Of a stretch of DNA of 64,000 nucleotides, positions 1 to 7,153 are shown piece after piece (within the stretch, counting starts at the first letter, position 1; the number at the start of each line of letters is the position of its first letter). The stretch covers positions 62,001-126,000 of the forward strand of contig NZ_JARYGY010000006.1 of assembly GCF_029906345.1 (NCBI RefSeq), given 5' to 3'. A model generated the notes under the pieces. It did not search any database. It was not told where the DNA came from and was given only the letters and a program-made list of their open reading frames with translations. Origin of the DNA: Aquimarina mycalae (lineage in GTDB: Bacteria > Bacteroidota > Bacteroidia > Flavobacteriales > Flavobacteriaceae). Made by a program: the position numbers and the translations under genes.

Positions 1-789
1 TATAAATAAACCGTATCTAGGATTAAAGACATTATCATAGTTTACATCTCCTGCACTTCCTAGTAGAGAATTATGCGTAAAACCTGTAAGATCAGCTGCT
101 ACTACAACGCCTATTCTGGTTTGATTAATTTTCTTACGAATGATGTATTCAATATCATATCCTTTACATTCATTATACTTTTTAAAGTATTTTTTCAGAT
201 CACTTTGAGTATATGTTAATTTAGATACATCTTGGTTTTTACAATTTAGCTTTTTGAGTAGTTGTTCTTGATAGGTATTATTTTGTTGGGGAATGATTTT
301 TTTACCTGGTTTTTTGCTTTCATCAGGAGTATAGAATACCTTGTATACTAATAATTCTGGATATACGGTTTTCTGATCTGTATAGAAGAAACGATGTACA
401 TTGTTCTCAGAGTATTGATATAATGTAGCCTTACTCTTAAGGATAACCCGAAGATATATTTTACGAATTTTTAGATTAGGATCTTTCGATTTTGTTGCCT
501 TTCCAACGGTATCTCCGTTAAGATCAAATTCTAATATATATCTTTTAAAAACGTATTCCTCTCCAACACCAAATTCTTTAATGTTTTCTATGTTTTCTGT
601 TTTGGAACTAGAAGATATGGTTCTCTTCCATTCGAATTCTGTAGGGTTGTTTTTCCAGGATAGTTTTTTGATTAAGCATTCTTTTCGGGTTCCATTGTTG
701 TCAATAAAATAACCAGCTTCATAGATGCTCTGCGCGCTAATAGCAGACATTAAAAATATGCCTACTAAAAAACAAAATAATGATTTCAT
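1..789 (-). CDS. Secreted protein of unknown function, partial (C-terminus beyond window)
   Basis: An open frame of 263 codons reads leftwards off the window edge from the ATG at 787-789. The first 20 residues form a signal peptide (MKSLFCFLVGIFLMSAISAQ), so the product is exported. The visible part is basic and Tyr-rich with no motif I can name. Near its end a hydrophobic, strand-like stretch (GVVVAADLTGF) could be the first strand of an outer-membrane beta-barrel, which is common in flavobacterial proteins of this layout, but that is inference. It lies about 180 bases downstream of the lanthipeptide dehydratase genes on the same strand, with no clear terminator between, so co-transcription is possible. 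No link to lanthipeptide export or immunity can be read from the visible sequence. Confidence 0.75.
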   Translation of the reverse strand, partial: MKSLFCFLVGIFLMSAISAQSIYEAGYFIDNNGTRKECLIKKLSWKNNPTEFEWKRTISSSSKTENIENIKEFGVGEEYVFKRYILEFDLNGDTVGKATKSKDPNLKIRKIYLRVILKSKATLYQYSENNVHRFFYTDQKTVYPELLVYKVFYTPDESKKPGKKIIPQQNNTYQEQLLKKLNCKNQDVSKLTYTQSDLKKYFKKYNECKGYDIEYIIRKKINQTRIGVVVAADLTGFTHNSLLGSAGDVNYDNVFNPRYGLFI

Positions 790-965
790 TAATTAGATGA
801 TCTGAGTTTGTGAAGCAACAAATATAGCTTTTTTGCTAAAAATCAGTGAGTTTGACTTTAAAATATAATTTATAACAGTCAATAGTTGATGTTAACTTAT
901 AAATACAATGGATATTTTAAAGAATTACCAGATAAAAAGACAAAGAAAAAAACTGCAATATGGAT

Positions 966-1910
966 CTAGGCAGAAATTGTATTCTTATCTGTTTTCTTAA
1001 CAGTTACTTTTTGCTTTTTTGAGTTCGAAAAAGTTTGCATTTTATAATATTGGGTTAAGAAATCATAACATACCATTTCATGTAGTCTATTTTTTGATTT
1101 AAAAATTCGATTCATTAGCATGTGGATATAACTAGCTATCAATTGATTTAGAGGGATGTCTAATCCGTTTTCTTCGTTTAATTGGTTAATATACTTTCCA
1201 ATTTCTTTGCTTTCGCTATAATTAGTTTTGAGGATTTCTTCTATTGGTTGAAACTCTGGATTACTTATAGAGTTGTCCAGAAATTCGGATATTTTAGTTC
1301 TATGAGTATTGTATTTAGCGTTAATTTGTTTTTTGGTGGATTTTTGGATGGAAAATTCTTGCGCGAAACTAATTCTAAGAGTATCCAGTAAGTGAAGCTT
1401 TTCTGATAATTTGTAGTCAAATATGTTTAACAAGTTATCCATAGCCTTTAGTGCAAATAACCATCGTAATTCTTCTCCTTCTGTATCATCAATCATAGCT
1501 ATAAAATCTACAATCATTTTACTTTCATAATAGAATAGTTCTTCTGAGATTCCTATAGTTTTTAAGCCGTAACGCTCGATTTCTCTTTGGTAGGTATCAA
1601 TTTGGATTTTCCATACTAGATCCTCGGTAACATATGTGTGTAATGCAGTATGCATTGCATTAATGATGACACCTATTTTTTCTGGATGCTTATAGTTAAA
1701 CCGAACCCTAATATGATGTTTAGGATCTGCATACCTAATAAAAAACCATTTGTCTATTTGTTTTTCTTTAATTAATTTTTCTGTTAATGGCTTTAAGACA
1801 TCAGTGAGTATCATATCCGAAGTTTTTGCACCAGTATAAATTTTATAATAAAGCCATTCACTTCCGATTATAAAATTACGATTCACCGTATTACTCTTAA
1901 CTATTTCCAT
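966..1910 (-). CDS. Thiopeptide-type bacteriocin biosynthesis protein (LanB elimination domain, SpaB_C-like)
   Basis: This 314-residue protein matches the C-terminal elimination domain of class I lanthipeptide dehydratases as a stand-alone subunit. In the family this domain removes glutamate from glutamylated Ser/Thr of the precursor and so creates dehydroalanine or dehydrobutyrine. Visible family marks are the N-terminal region ending in DKWFFIRYADPKHHIRVRF (about residues 53-72), which corresponds to the 'hlRlRf' core, and a helical C-terminal half with a HMLMNRIF segment. It starts one base after the stop of the glutamylation subunit, so the two are translationally coupled and probably work as a complex. 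Split LanB enzymes are known from thiopeptide clusters and Bacteroidetes lantibiotics such as pinensins. Cytoplasmic; no signal peptide. Confidence 0.88.
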   Translation of the reverse strand: MEIVKSNTVNRNFIIGSEWLYYKIYTGAKTSDMILTDVLKPLTEKLIKEKQIDKWFFIRYADPKHHIRVRFNYKHPEKIGVIINAMHTALHTYVTEDLVWKIQIDTYQREIERYGLKTIGISEELFYYESKMIVDFIAMIDDTEGEELRWLFALKAMDNLLNIFDYKLSEKLHLLDTLRISFAQEFSIQKSTKKQINAKYNTHRTKISEFLDNSISNPEFQPIEEILKTNYSESKEIGKYINQLNEENGLDIPLNQLIASYIHMLMNRIFKSKNRLHEMVCYDFLTQYYKMQTFSNSKKQKVTVKKTDKNTISA

Positions 1911-1911
1911 C

Positions 1912-4176
1912 CTACATTTTTTTTTGATTATAAAAGGAAACTACGATCTGATTCGTGTAACATTGATTGCCATTAGCGACTATTCCTTTCTCCGTAAATA
2001 AAAACTCTGTGATCTTAAAATTTGATTTCTTTTTTATTTGTTGTATCCACATTTGTATGGAATTTACATTTTCAAGGTTGATAAGTAATTCATTATCACC
2101 TTCAACTAGAAGTATATATTTGGGGATTGTATATTTGTCTCTTACATTTTTAACTGCGATTAATAAATTGTTCTCATCATTAATATTATTTACAATTTCT
2201 TTGATATTAGTTTTGTTTAGATTCCAAGTAGCTGGATGAAGTATAAGATTACGATATTCTATTCTTGGAAGAAATTCATATTCATTAGCAAAAGGACCTA
2301 AATCGAAAAACACTCCAGATCTTTTATTTTGGGTTTGTAAATCACTTAAGAAATGATAAGCTGGAACGGAGTTGTATGAGTAATTATGAGCATTACTAAG
2401 TCTAGGTAAGACCTCTTTATTATGTTTTTTTGACCTTAAGAAGACTTTTGTGTTTTGTTTTACGGATACCAATAAATCATCAATTTGTATCTGTTCTTTA
2501 CTTGGTTTTGTTGAATTCGCCAAGTATGGAATTTCAAACTTCCTTAGATCAGGTCGCATAAGTATATTACCAGCTCTGGATTCTGGTAGATGTACAATTT
2601 CTGCAAGAATTTTATCTTGATTTATTTCGTTTTCGATAGCTACTATTTCCTTTACATAATCATAAATATTATGATCTGCATGACAAAAACGCCCTAAAAG
2701 ATTGGCAGCACTTGATCCGCCTCCACCTTTAAATTTGATTTTTTCTTTTCCAGAATCATCTTTTAATACTTCAACAATACAGGATATCGTATCTGGCAAA
2801 TCATCCCAATTCGTCTCTAAATCTTCAAAATCCTTGTCCTCAATGGTAATTGTATATGCATTTTCTTTATATGCCTGAACTAGTTTTTTTTGAAAGAAAC
2901 TATCGATAATATTCCATTTTATTTTTCTTTCGGAATGTTTATTTTGTGAGCTAGGAATAAATAAATCATCAACTAAGGAATTCACAATTCCTGAGTCATG
3001 GTTTTGTGAATATCCTACGCCCATTTCTACATCCAAAGCTTTTGAAAGAGAGATTTCGCGTTCTTCAAACCTTTCGAAGAATGCATCCTTGAAATTAGAT
3101 AACATTGTTGATTTTGGAGGAAGCGTAAGTTTGTTCAGAAGCGCAAGTCCTTTTTGTATATCATTGGCAATTTTATCATCAAGCGTATTTTCTTGATAAG
3201 TGTTGATCATGTCGGATTGGAAGAGGTGTTTTAATGAAAAACCTGTTCCGAAGGTTTTTAAAGACTCACTGATTTTTATGTATTTATCAGAGGGATTGCC
3301 TATAGAAAGGTCTAACTCTTTAAGATTTTGATCTACTATTTTTAGGTCAGCTACCAGTTCATCAATTCCTGTCATAGCATGTAATGTCGAAAAAATATGC
3401 TCCATGAATTCATTTCCAGAAACTGAAGGTTCTAATTCGCTTATTAGAAGTTGATTGTCTATTAAGCTATTGATAAATGAAGAAGCTTCTTGTAGCGTAA
3501 TGTTGTCATCGACTAAGGTTTTTGCAAGATCTGTTAATAAGGATCCTTTTTTAGCTTTTTTTAAAACAACGTCTAGATAAAAGGAATCATCAACCTCTAC
3601 GATATGGTTTTGTCGTTGCCCATGATCATATTTGTATTCGACATATCTTAATTTGTCATATATTCTGTAAATAGAGTTATTAGGATAAAACAGTAATTGA
3701 TTTCTAATGGGTTCTTTTCTAACTAGCTCTTGAGATAAGGCAACTAGATAATTCATGTCTAGACGTGTATGTCTCTGATTTTCTTCTGCTCCTTTTGCTA
3801 TGATATTGGTTCGATTCGAGAAAGAACCTACAGCACATCCTGCAAATAAACCAAATGGAGTACATCTAGAAGACATTCTTGAAATATATTTGAACACAGC
3901 ATGTTGTAATCGTTCTGTTTTATTGTGCTCCTTGATGTTACCAAGTAGCCATTTTTCAATTTCACCATGTAGGTCTGGCGATGCTAAGAAAACTGCTTCT
4001 TGAAGGATTGGATCCTTTAAAATTTCTTTGAGATCATCTTCTTGAATAACTGTTTTGGATGTAAGTTTCTCATAAAAACTGAAAGGTAGTAATGGAGACC
4101 TTAATAAGTATTTAGGAAAGTGGGTGTATGGACTATTCATATTTTTATTTCTTTGGATTAACTGATCATTAAACAT
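1912..4176 (-). CDS. Lantibiotic dehydratase, N-terminal (glutamylation) subunit
   Basis: At 754 residues this is the large tRNA-Glu-dependent glutamylation part of a split LanB; full-length LanB enzymes are about 1,000 residues. The hallmark RCTPFGLFAG lies at about residues 104-113, preceded by a conserved Arg/Ser stretch. A GGGGSSAANLLGRF segment in the middle and an ILMRPDLRKFEIPY segment towards the C-terminus also fit the Lant_dehydr_N family. The expected role is glutamylation of Ser/Thr in the core peptide encoded at 5436-5675, with the neighbour at 966-1910 completing elimination. Its first 19 bases overlap the end of the LanC gene, so the two are translationally coupled. No membrane segments. 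The missing C-terminal domain is supplied by the next gene, so this is a natural split and not a truncation. Confidence 0.92.
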   Translation of the reverse strand: MFNDQLIQRNKNMNSPYTHFPKYLLRSPLLPFSFYEKLTSKTVIQEDDLKEILKDPILQEAVFLASPDLHGEIEKWLLGNIKEHNKTERLQHAVFKYISRMSSRCTPFGLFAGCAVGSFSNRTNIIAKGAEENQRHTRLDMNYLVALSQELVRKEPIRNQLLFYPNNSIYRIYDKLRYVEYKYDHGQRQNHIVEVDDSFYLDVVLKKAKKGSLLTDLAKTLVDDNITLQEASSFINSLIDNQLLISELEPSVSGNEFMEHIFSTLHAMTGIDELVADLKIVDQNLKELDLSIGNPSDKYIKISESLKTFGTGFSLKHLFQSDMINTYQENTLDDKIANDIQKGLALLNKLTLPPKSTMLSNFKDAFFERFEEREISLSKALDVEMGVGYSQNHDSGIVNSLVDDLFIPSSQNKHSERKIKWNIIDSFFQKKLVQAYKENAYTITIEDKDFEDLETNWDDLPDTISCIVEVLKDDSGKEKIKFKGGGGSSAANLLGRFCHADHNIYDYVKEIVAIENEINQDKILAEIVHLPESRAGNILMRPDLRKFEIPYLANSTKPSKEQIQIDDLLVSVKQNTKVFLRSKKHNKEVLPRLSNAHNYSYNSVPAYHFLSDLQTQNKRSGVFFDLGPFANEYEFLPRIEYRNLILHPATWNLNKTNIKEIVNNINDENNLLIAVKNVRDKYTIPKYILLVEGDNELLINLENVNSIQMWIQQIKKKSNFKITEFLFTEKGIVANGNQCYTNQIVVSFYNQKKM

Positions 4177-5363
4177 TCATCCCAGTTGGTTTCGAAATCA
4201 GCCAAATAATCAATGATAGACAAGCCTATTCCTGCTATTCCTTCTAATAGGCTAATTTCTTTTTTCCATGTGTCTTTTGCTTTCCACTGTTTAAAACCTG
4301 CATATCCATCGGAGTGGTAAGCTTTATGAATACCATCTTGCAACCAAAAATCGTAAGCATCTTTAAAAACATCCATGTGTGTTTCTTTATACATTCTGCT
4401 AAACATCTGTGCGTTTCCAAAAGATCCGTGACATAATCCAGCATCTTGTACCAATGTTTGCGCAGTGGTTGTTCTTTTTGCAGTGTGTTTTAGGATATCG
4501 ATTGCGTTGTCTTTTATGGATGTATTTTGTAATGCTTTACCCGCAAACCAAAGCCTTATTCCTATTCCTAAATCGCCATAACACCATGCAACTCTGCTTT
4601 GGTATTCATAATGTCCGTTTTCATGTATCACACTAGGGAAAAGAGAAAAACCGTTGCTATCTGGATTTTGATATTTTAGTATGTAGGTTACTGCTCCCTC
4701 TAACAAAGGTCTTGCCTTTTCTTCGAATGCTGAATGTTGAGAAAGTTTAGTAAGAATACCTACAATGCTAGACATGCCGTGCGAAAGACTAAAATTGTAT
4801 CCTTTTTCGGAGTTTTTAGAGCTTATGTTCGAAATCCATTTCAAAGTTTTTCCATCAGTTTCTGATCCTTTTTTTAGAAGTTCTATAGATTCTAAAATGT
4901 ATGTTTTGTAGTTTTTTTTTGCTGGTGCTGATGTTGTATTTTCAAATCTATTAAGGAAGTAGAATAGATATCCAATACCTCCGTGTAAAAAATCATAATC
5001 TCCTCTTTGTAAATCTTTTTTCATAAGATCAAAAAGATATTCATCCAAGTCACAGAACAAATCATCAAGATTTACTTCTATAAACTCTTCTTTTTCTAAA
5101 TGATCCATAACCCATCCTAAACCTGCTATTCCTGAACAGTATGTCCCATAATCATATCCTTGATTAATCGATGCGATACTTTGTTCTAGAAGCATACTGC
5201 CTAGGTCATGATCATTGTTATTAAGAAATTTGTTGTAATAAAATTTAAACAAGGCGATACCAGATAATCCAGATAAAACGCCAATATTATTTTCTTCATA
5301 TTTGCTTTGATCAATAATCTGATTAATCTCTTCTAATTTTTGATAAAAAGTATCTCTGTTCAT
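4158..5363 (-). CDS. Lanthionine synthetase C family cyclase (LanC)
   Basis: This 401-residue protein has the alternating helical repeats of LanC, with Gly-rich turns such as GLSGIALF, CSGIAGLGW, LHGGIGYLF, LSHGMSSIVG and GIAGIGLS. Zinc ligands are visible as Cys261 in WCYGD and Cys311-His312 in CHGSFG; His195 in LSHG and His127 in LHGG are conserved family positions. LanC catalyses attack of Cys thiols on dehydrated Ser/Thr to form lanthionine rings. The gene lies 72 bases downstream of the precursor gene, separated from it by a perfect hairpin at 5392-5424, and overlaps the following dehydratase gene by 19 bases. The order precursor-LanC-LanB(N)-LanB(C) supports one operon. Confidence 0.92.
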   Translation of the reverse strand: MNRDTFYQKLEEINQIIDQSKYEENNIGVLSGLSGIALFKFYYNKFLNNNDHDLGSMLLEQSIASINQGYDYGTYCSGIAGLGWVMDHLEKEEFIEVNLDDLFCDLDEYLFDLMKKDLQRGDYDFLHGGIGYLFYFLNRFENTTSAPAKKNYKTYILESIELLKKGSETDGKTLKWISNISSKNSEKGYNFSLSHGMSSIVGILTKLSQHSAFEEKARPLLEGAVTYILKYQNPDSNGFSLFPSVIHENGHYEYQSRVAWCYGDLGIGIRLWFAGKALQNTSIKDNAIDILKHTAKRTTTAQTLVQDAGLCHGSFGNAQMFSRMYKETHMDVFKDAYDFWLQDGIHKAYHSDGYAGFKQWKAKDTWKKEISLLEGIAGIGLSIIDYLADFETNWDECLMIS

Positions 5364-5391
5364 AGAATTTTATAGTTTATACTTTGTAAAG

Positions 5392-5424
5392 ATGAAAGAA
5401 TAGTGGAAACCACTATTCTTTCAT
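5392..5424 (-). terminator. Perfect 15-bp hairpin between lanthipeptide precursor and lanC
   Basis: The arms 5392-5406 and 5410-5424 are perfect inverted complements around an AAA loop. On the minus strand the hairpin begins 12 bases after the precursor stop and ends 29 bases before the lanC start. No strong U-run follows, so it is more likely a leaky terminator or RNA-stabilising or processing element than a full stop. In known lantibiotic operons such a structure after the precursor gene makes the precursor mRNA far more abundant than the enzyme mRNA. That role here is inference. Confidence 0.7.
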
Positions 5425-5435
5425 TTTAATCAGAA

Positions 5436-5675
5436 TTACTCACAAGCAAGATCTATAGAATGACATAAATGATCTTTCGAAATTTCACATTCTCCTGTTT
5501 GAACTATACATTCTCTAGAGAAGCAAGGTGTTGCAGCAGAGTTAGTAGCACAATGCCTTGTTCCAGGAAGTTGACAAGTTGCTGTTCCCGCGGTTCCTCC
5601 TTTAATAGCAGCACTATTAAGTCTAGAGACGATGTTTTTGTTTAGAGATAACCCTTCTAACTTTTTTTTCTTCAT
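5436..5675 (-). CDS. Class I lanthipeptide precursor (LSLNK leader, double-Gly cleavage)
   Basis: This is a 79-residue precursor. I chose the ATG at 5673-5675, which gives MKKKKLEGLSLNKNIVSRLN; the LSLNK...LN motif is typical of Bacteroidetes class I lanthipeptide leaders. An upstream in-frame ATG at 5720 would add 15 residues lying inside the conserved 5' leader region and is less likely. The leader ends at Gly26-Gly27, and the 52-residue core begins TAGTATC. The core has 7 Cys and 11 Ser/Thr, enough for several lanthionine rings made by the adjacent LanB subunits and LanC. The GG site implies a peptidase-containing ABC exporter, which is not in this window. A candidate ECF promoter lies at 5745-5769. 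Confidence 0.88.
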   Translation of the reverse strand: MKKKKLEGLSLNKNIVSRLNSAAIKGGTAGTATCQLPGTRHCATNSAATPCFSRECIVQTGECEISKDHLCHSIDLACE

Positions 5676-5744
5676 GATTTTAATTTTAAAAATATTTGTA
5701 TCCTGAACATTTAGAGACACTCAGAGTATATGTCTTGCTATGAT

Positions 5745-5769
5745 GTTCAAGAAAAAAGAGAATGTTACT
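5745..5769 (-). promoter_or_regulatory. Candidate ECF promoter of lanthipeptide operon (AGTAAC-N15-GAAC)
   Basis: On the minus strand AGTAAC (5764-5769) is followed after 15 bases by GAAC (5745-5748), 69 bases before the precursor start. The same bipartite element occurs upstream of four other minus-strand genes in this window with a 16-base spacer. The layout resembles ECF promoters, whose -35 element often contains GTAAC or GAAC, with a -10 element about 16 bases on. Assignment to an ECF sigma factor is inference. Confidence 0.55.
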
Positions 5770-5841
5770 ACGGGATATTCTTTTTTTTTGAAATTAATGT
5801 TCTTATCAACTATAAAGAAGATGTTATTAGATTGTTTTTAT

Positions 5842-5874
5842 AAAAAAACCAGCTACATCTCTGTAACTGGTTTT
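5842..5874 (-). terminator. Rho-independent terminator after precursor pair (shared hairpin, copy 1)
   Basis: On the minus strand AAAACCAG pairs with CTGGTTTT, and TGTA with TACA, around a 4-base loop, followed by a T-run (complement of the A-run at 5842-5848). It lies 83 bases after the stop of the peptide gene at 5957-6142 and before the promoter of the next precursor. Near-identical hairpins occur at 6504-6538 and 21661-21690. Confidence 0.75.
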
Positions 5875-5956
5875 ACTTTTATTTCTCACTCGTATTGCAA
5901 CTAGTCATAGACTAATGAGAGGAGATAGGTTGTTCTGTTGAACAAGTTGTTTGTAA

Positions 5957-6142
5957 TTAATTTTCTTGATCCTGCGGACCACATATTGGCAATCCTTGCG
6001 TATTACAATAAAAAGGAGCGCCAGCAAAACAACCTCCAGGAAAAAATGTAGGGCATTCTGGCAATGTACCTCCGTTAATTGATTGTTGCTCTTTTTTGTT
6101 CAATTTTTGTGTGCCATTAAATTTTAAAATGTTGTGTAACAT
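5957..6142 (-). CDS. Double-glycine leader peptide, Cys-rich core (bacteriocin-like precursor 2)
   Basis: A 61-residue peptide starting at the ATG at 6140-6142. The first 25 residues, MLHNILKFNGTQKLNKKEQQ then SINGG, form a double-glycine leader very like that of the neighbouring peptide (6175-6342) and of unmodified bacteriocin-type peptides in Flavobacteria. A longer in-frame start at 6217 would run into the neighbour's coding sequence and is rejected. The 36-residue core, starting TLPEC, has four Cys but only three Thr and no Ser, so disulfides are more likely than lanthionines. It lies 32 bases after the neighbour's stop, and a terminator follows, so the pair is probably one transcript. 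Activity is unknown; export by a C39-type ABC transporter is expected from the leader. Confidence 0.72.
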   Translation of the reverse strand: MLHNILKFNGTQKLNKKEQQSINGGTLPECPTFFPGGCFAGAPFYCNTQGLPICGPQDQEN

Positions 6143-6174
6143 ATTTTTAGTTTTAAGATTATTATGGAATATAT

Positions 6175-6342
6175 TTAGAAACATCCTCTTACCTGTGCAT
6201 AGCATGCAGGGTGACAATTAGATGGTCTACACTCGGCTTCCCAATCTTCTCCAACGTTAGGACCGAATCCTCCTTGGATGTTTTGTCTTTGATCAATACT
6301 TAGTTTTTGTACTCCTTCTAAATTTAAAATTTGTTGTAACAT
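6175..6342 (-). CDS. Double-glycine leader peptide, Cys-rich core (bacteriocin-like precursor 3)
   Basis: A 55-residue frame, ATG at 6340-6342 and stop at 6175-6177. The leader is MLQQILNLEGVQKLSIDQRQ then NIQGG, matching the neighbouring peptide at many positions (ML..IL...G.QKL....Q.I.GG). The 30-residue core starts FGPNVGEDW and contains four Cys, one Ser and no Thr. It therefore cannot carry four lanthionines; disulfide bonds or another modification are more likely. It heads a two-gene transcript with the peptide at 5957-6142. A candidate ECF promoter lies at 6410-6435, 68 bases upstream. The 5' leader between promoter and start resembles that of the lanthipeptide precursor, which points to duplication of a promoter-precursor cassette. 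Confidence 0.72.
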   Translation of the reverse strand: MLQQILNLEGVQKLSIDQRQNIQGGFGPNVGEDWEAECRPSNCHPACYAQVRGCF

Positions 6343-6409
6343 AATATTTATTTTGTTTAAGATTTTTTCTGAACATTTATAGACATTCAGAACCTATGTC
6401 TACTAGTAC

Positions 6410-6435
6410 GTTCCATACTTAGAAGAAATGTTACT
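6410..6435 (-). promoter_or_regulatory. Candidate ECF promoter of peptide pair (AGTAAC-N16-GAAC)
   Basis: On the minus strand AGTAAC (6430-6435) and GAAC (6410-6413) are 16 bases apart, 67 bases before the start at 6342. The element and the following leader (AGACAT...ATGTCT inverted repeat, then TAAATGTTCAG) resemble the lanthipeptide precursor promoter region. Confidence 0.55.
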
Positions 6436-6503
6436 ATGAGTTTTTATTTTTTTAATCAACTTTTAAAAAGGGGTTTCAAAAAACAGGTGCAAACTATTTT
6501 ATA

Positions 6504-6538
6504 AAAGAACCAGCTACAAATCAATGTAACTGGTCTTT
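6504..6538 (-). terminator. Terminator after immunity-like lipoprotein (shared hairpin, copy 2)
   Basis: The arms ACCAG/CTGGT and TACA/TGTA form a stem around a short loop, followed on the minus strand by a T-rich stretch. It lies 79 bases after the stop at 6617 and before the promoter at 6410-6435. It is a diverged copy of the hairpin at 5842-5874. Confidence 0.65.
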
Positions 6539-6616
6539 ACTTTTATAAATCTACCTTTGGTCATCACGCTAAGTCAGGAGATTTTGCGGAGCTGGGGAAT
6601 GAGCCATCGCGCTGGA

Positions 6617-7150
6617 TTATTTGTTAAAATTTAAAAGTTTTGATGCTAAATAACTATAAAGTTCTTCGTCAATAGGATTTGGTCTTACGATTATTGATAA
6701 AATCGACTCGCCATATTTATCGCCTAATGTATCTACCATAACAAAATAAGTTTTGCTTCCTTTAGCTATTTCATAACCATCTTTGTAAAAATCAGATTCA
6801 AAACTTATAAACTCTTTATAATAATTTTCTTTATTAAATCCTTTTTGCAAAATATGATTTGGTTTTTCGATTTTTTCAACTGACAATATATTTACTATTT
6901 TATTATCAGTTAATTCAACTATTTTTTCTAAATAATTAGACTCTGTATTTTCAACAATTATATAAGATGAATCTGAAATAGAAAACAATATGTACGGGTT
7001 CTTATTGTTTTCTTTCTCACTTAAAACTTCATTAGTAACTAAAGAACTTCTAATTTGACTTTTCGCTAAAAAGTCATCTGAATTTTGTCCATTACAGGTG
7101 GTAAAAAGAAAAAATGTTAATATTACAATACTTAATTTAAATTGACTCAT
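6617..7150 (-). CDS. Lipoprotein, candidate immunity protein for the RHS toxin upstream
   Basis: This 177-residue protein has a lipoprotein signal (hydrophobic run then LFTTC-NG, Cys at about residue 19), so it should be anchored in a membrane facing the periplasm or outside. The rest is a mixed alpha/beta domain of no family I recognise. Its start lies three bases after the stop of the 2,282-residue RHS protein with a metallopeptidase-like C-terminus, so the two are tightly coupled. A small gene directly after a polymorphic toxin is normally the cognate immunity gene. A lipoprotein would fit protection in the periplasm. Function is inferred from position only. A terminator follows at 6504-6538, so it is the last gene of the RHS unit. 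Confidence 0.72.
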   Translation of the reverse strand: MSQFKLSIVILTFFLFTTCNGQNSDDFLAKSQIRSSLVTNEVLSEKENNKNPYILFSISDSSYIIVENTESNYLEKIVELTDNKIVNILSVEKIEKPNHILQKGFNKENYYKEFISFESDFYKDGYEIAKGSKTYFVMVDTLGDKYGESILSIIVRPNPIDEELYSYLASKLLNFNK

Positions 7151-7153
7151 ATT

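Noticed and set aside
5676..5720. Upstream ATG (5720) for the lanthipeptide precursor
   Set aside because: The extra 15 residues come from the conserved 5' leader that is also present, untranslated in frame, before the other peptide pair.
6143..6217. Upstream ATG (6217) for the 61-residue peptide
   Set aside because: It would overlap the coding sequence of the peptide at 6175-6342 and add a non-leader-like N-terminus.
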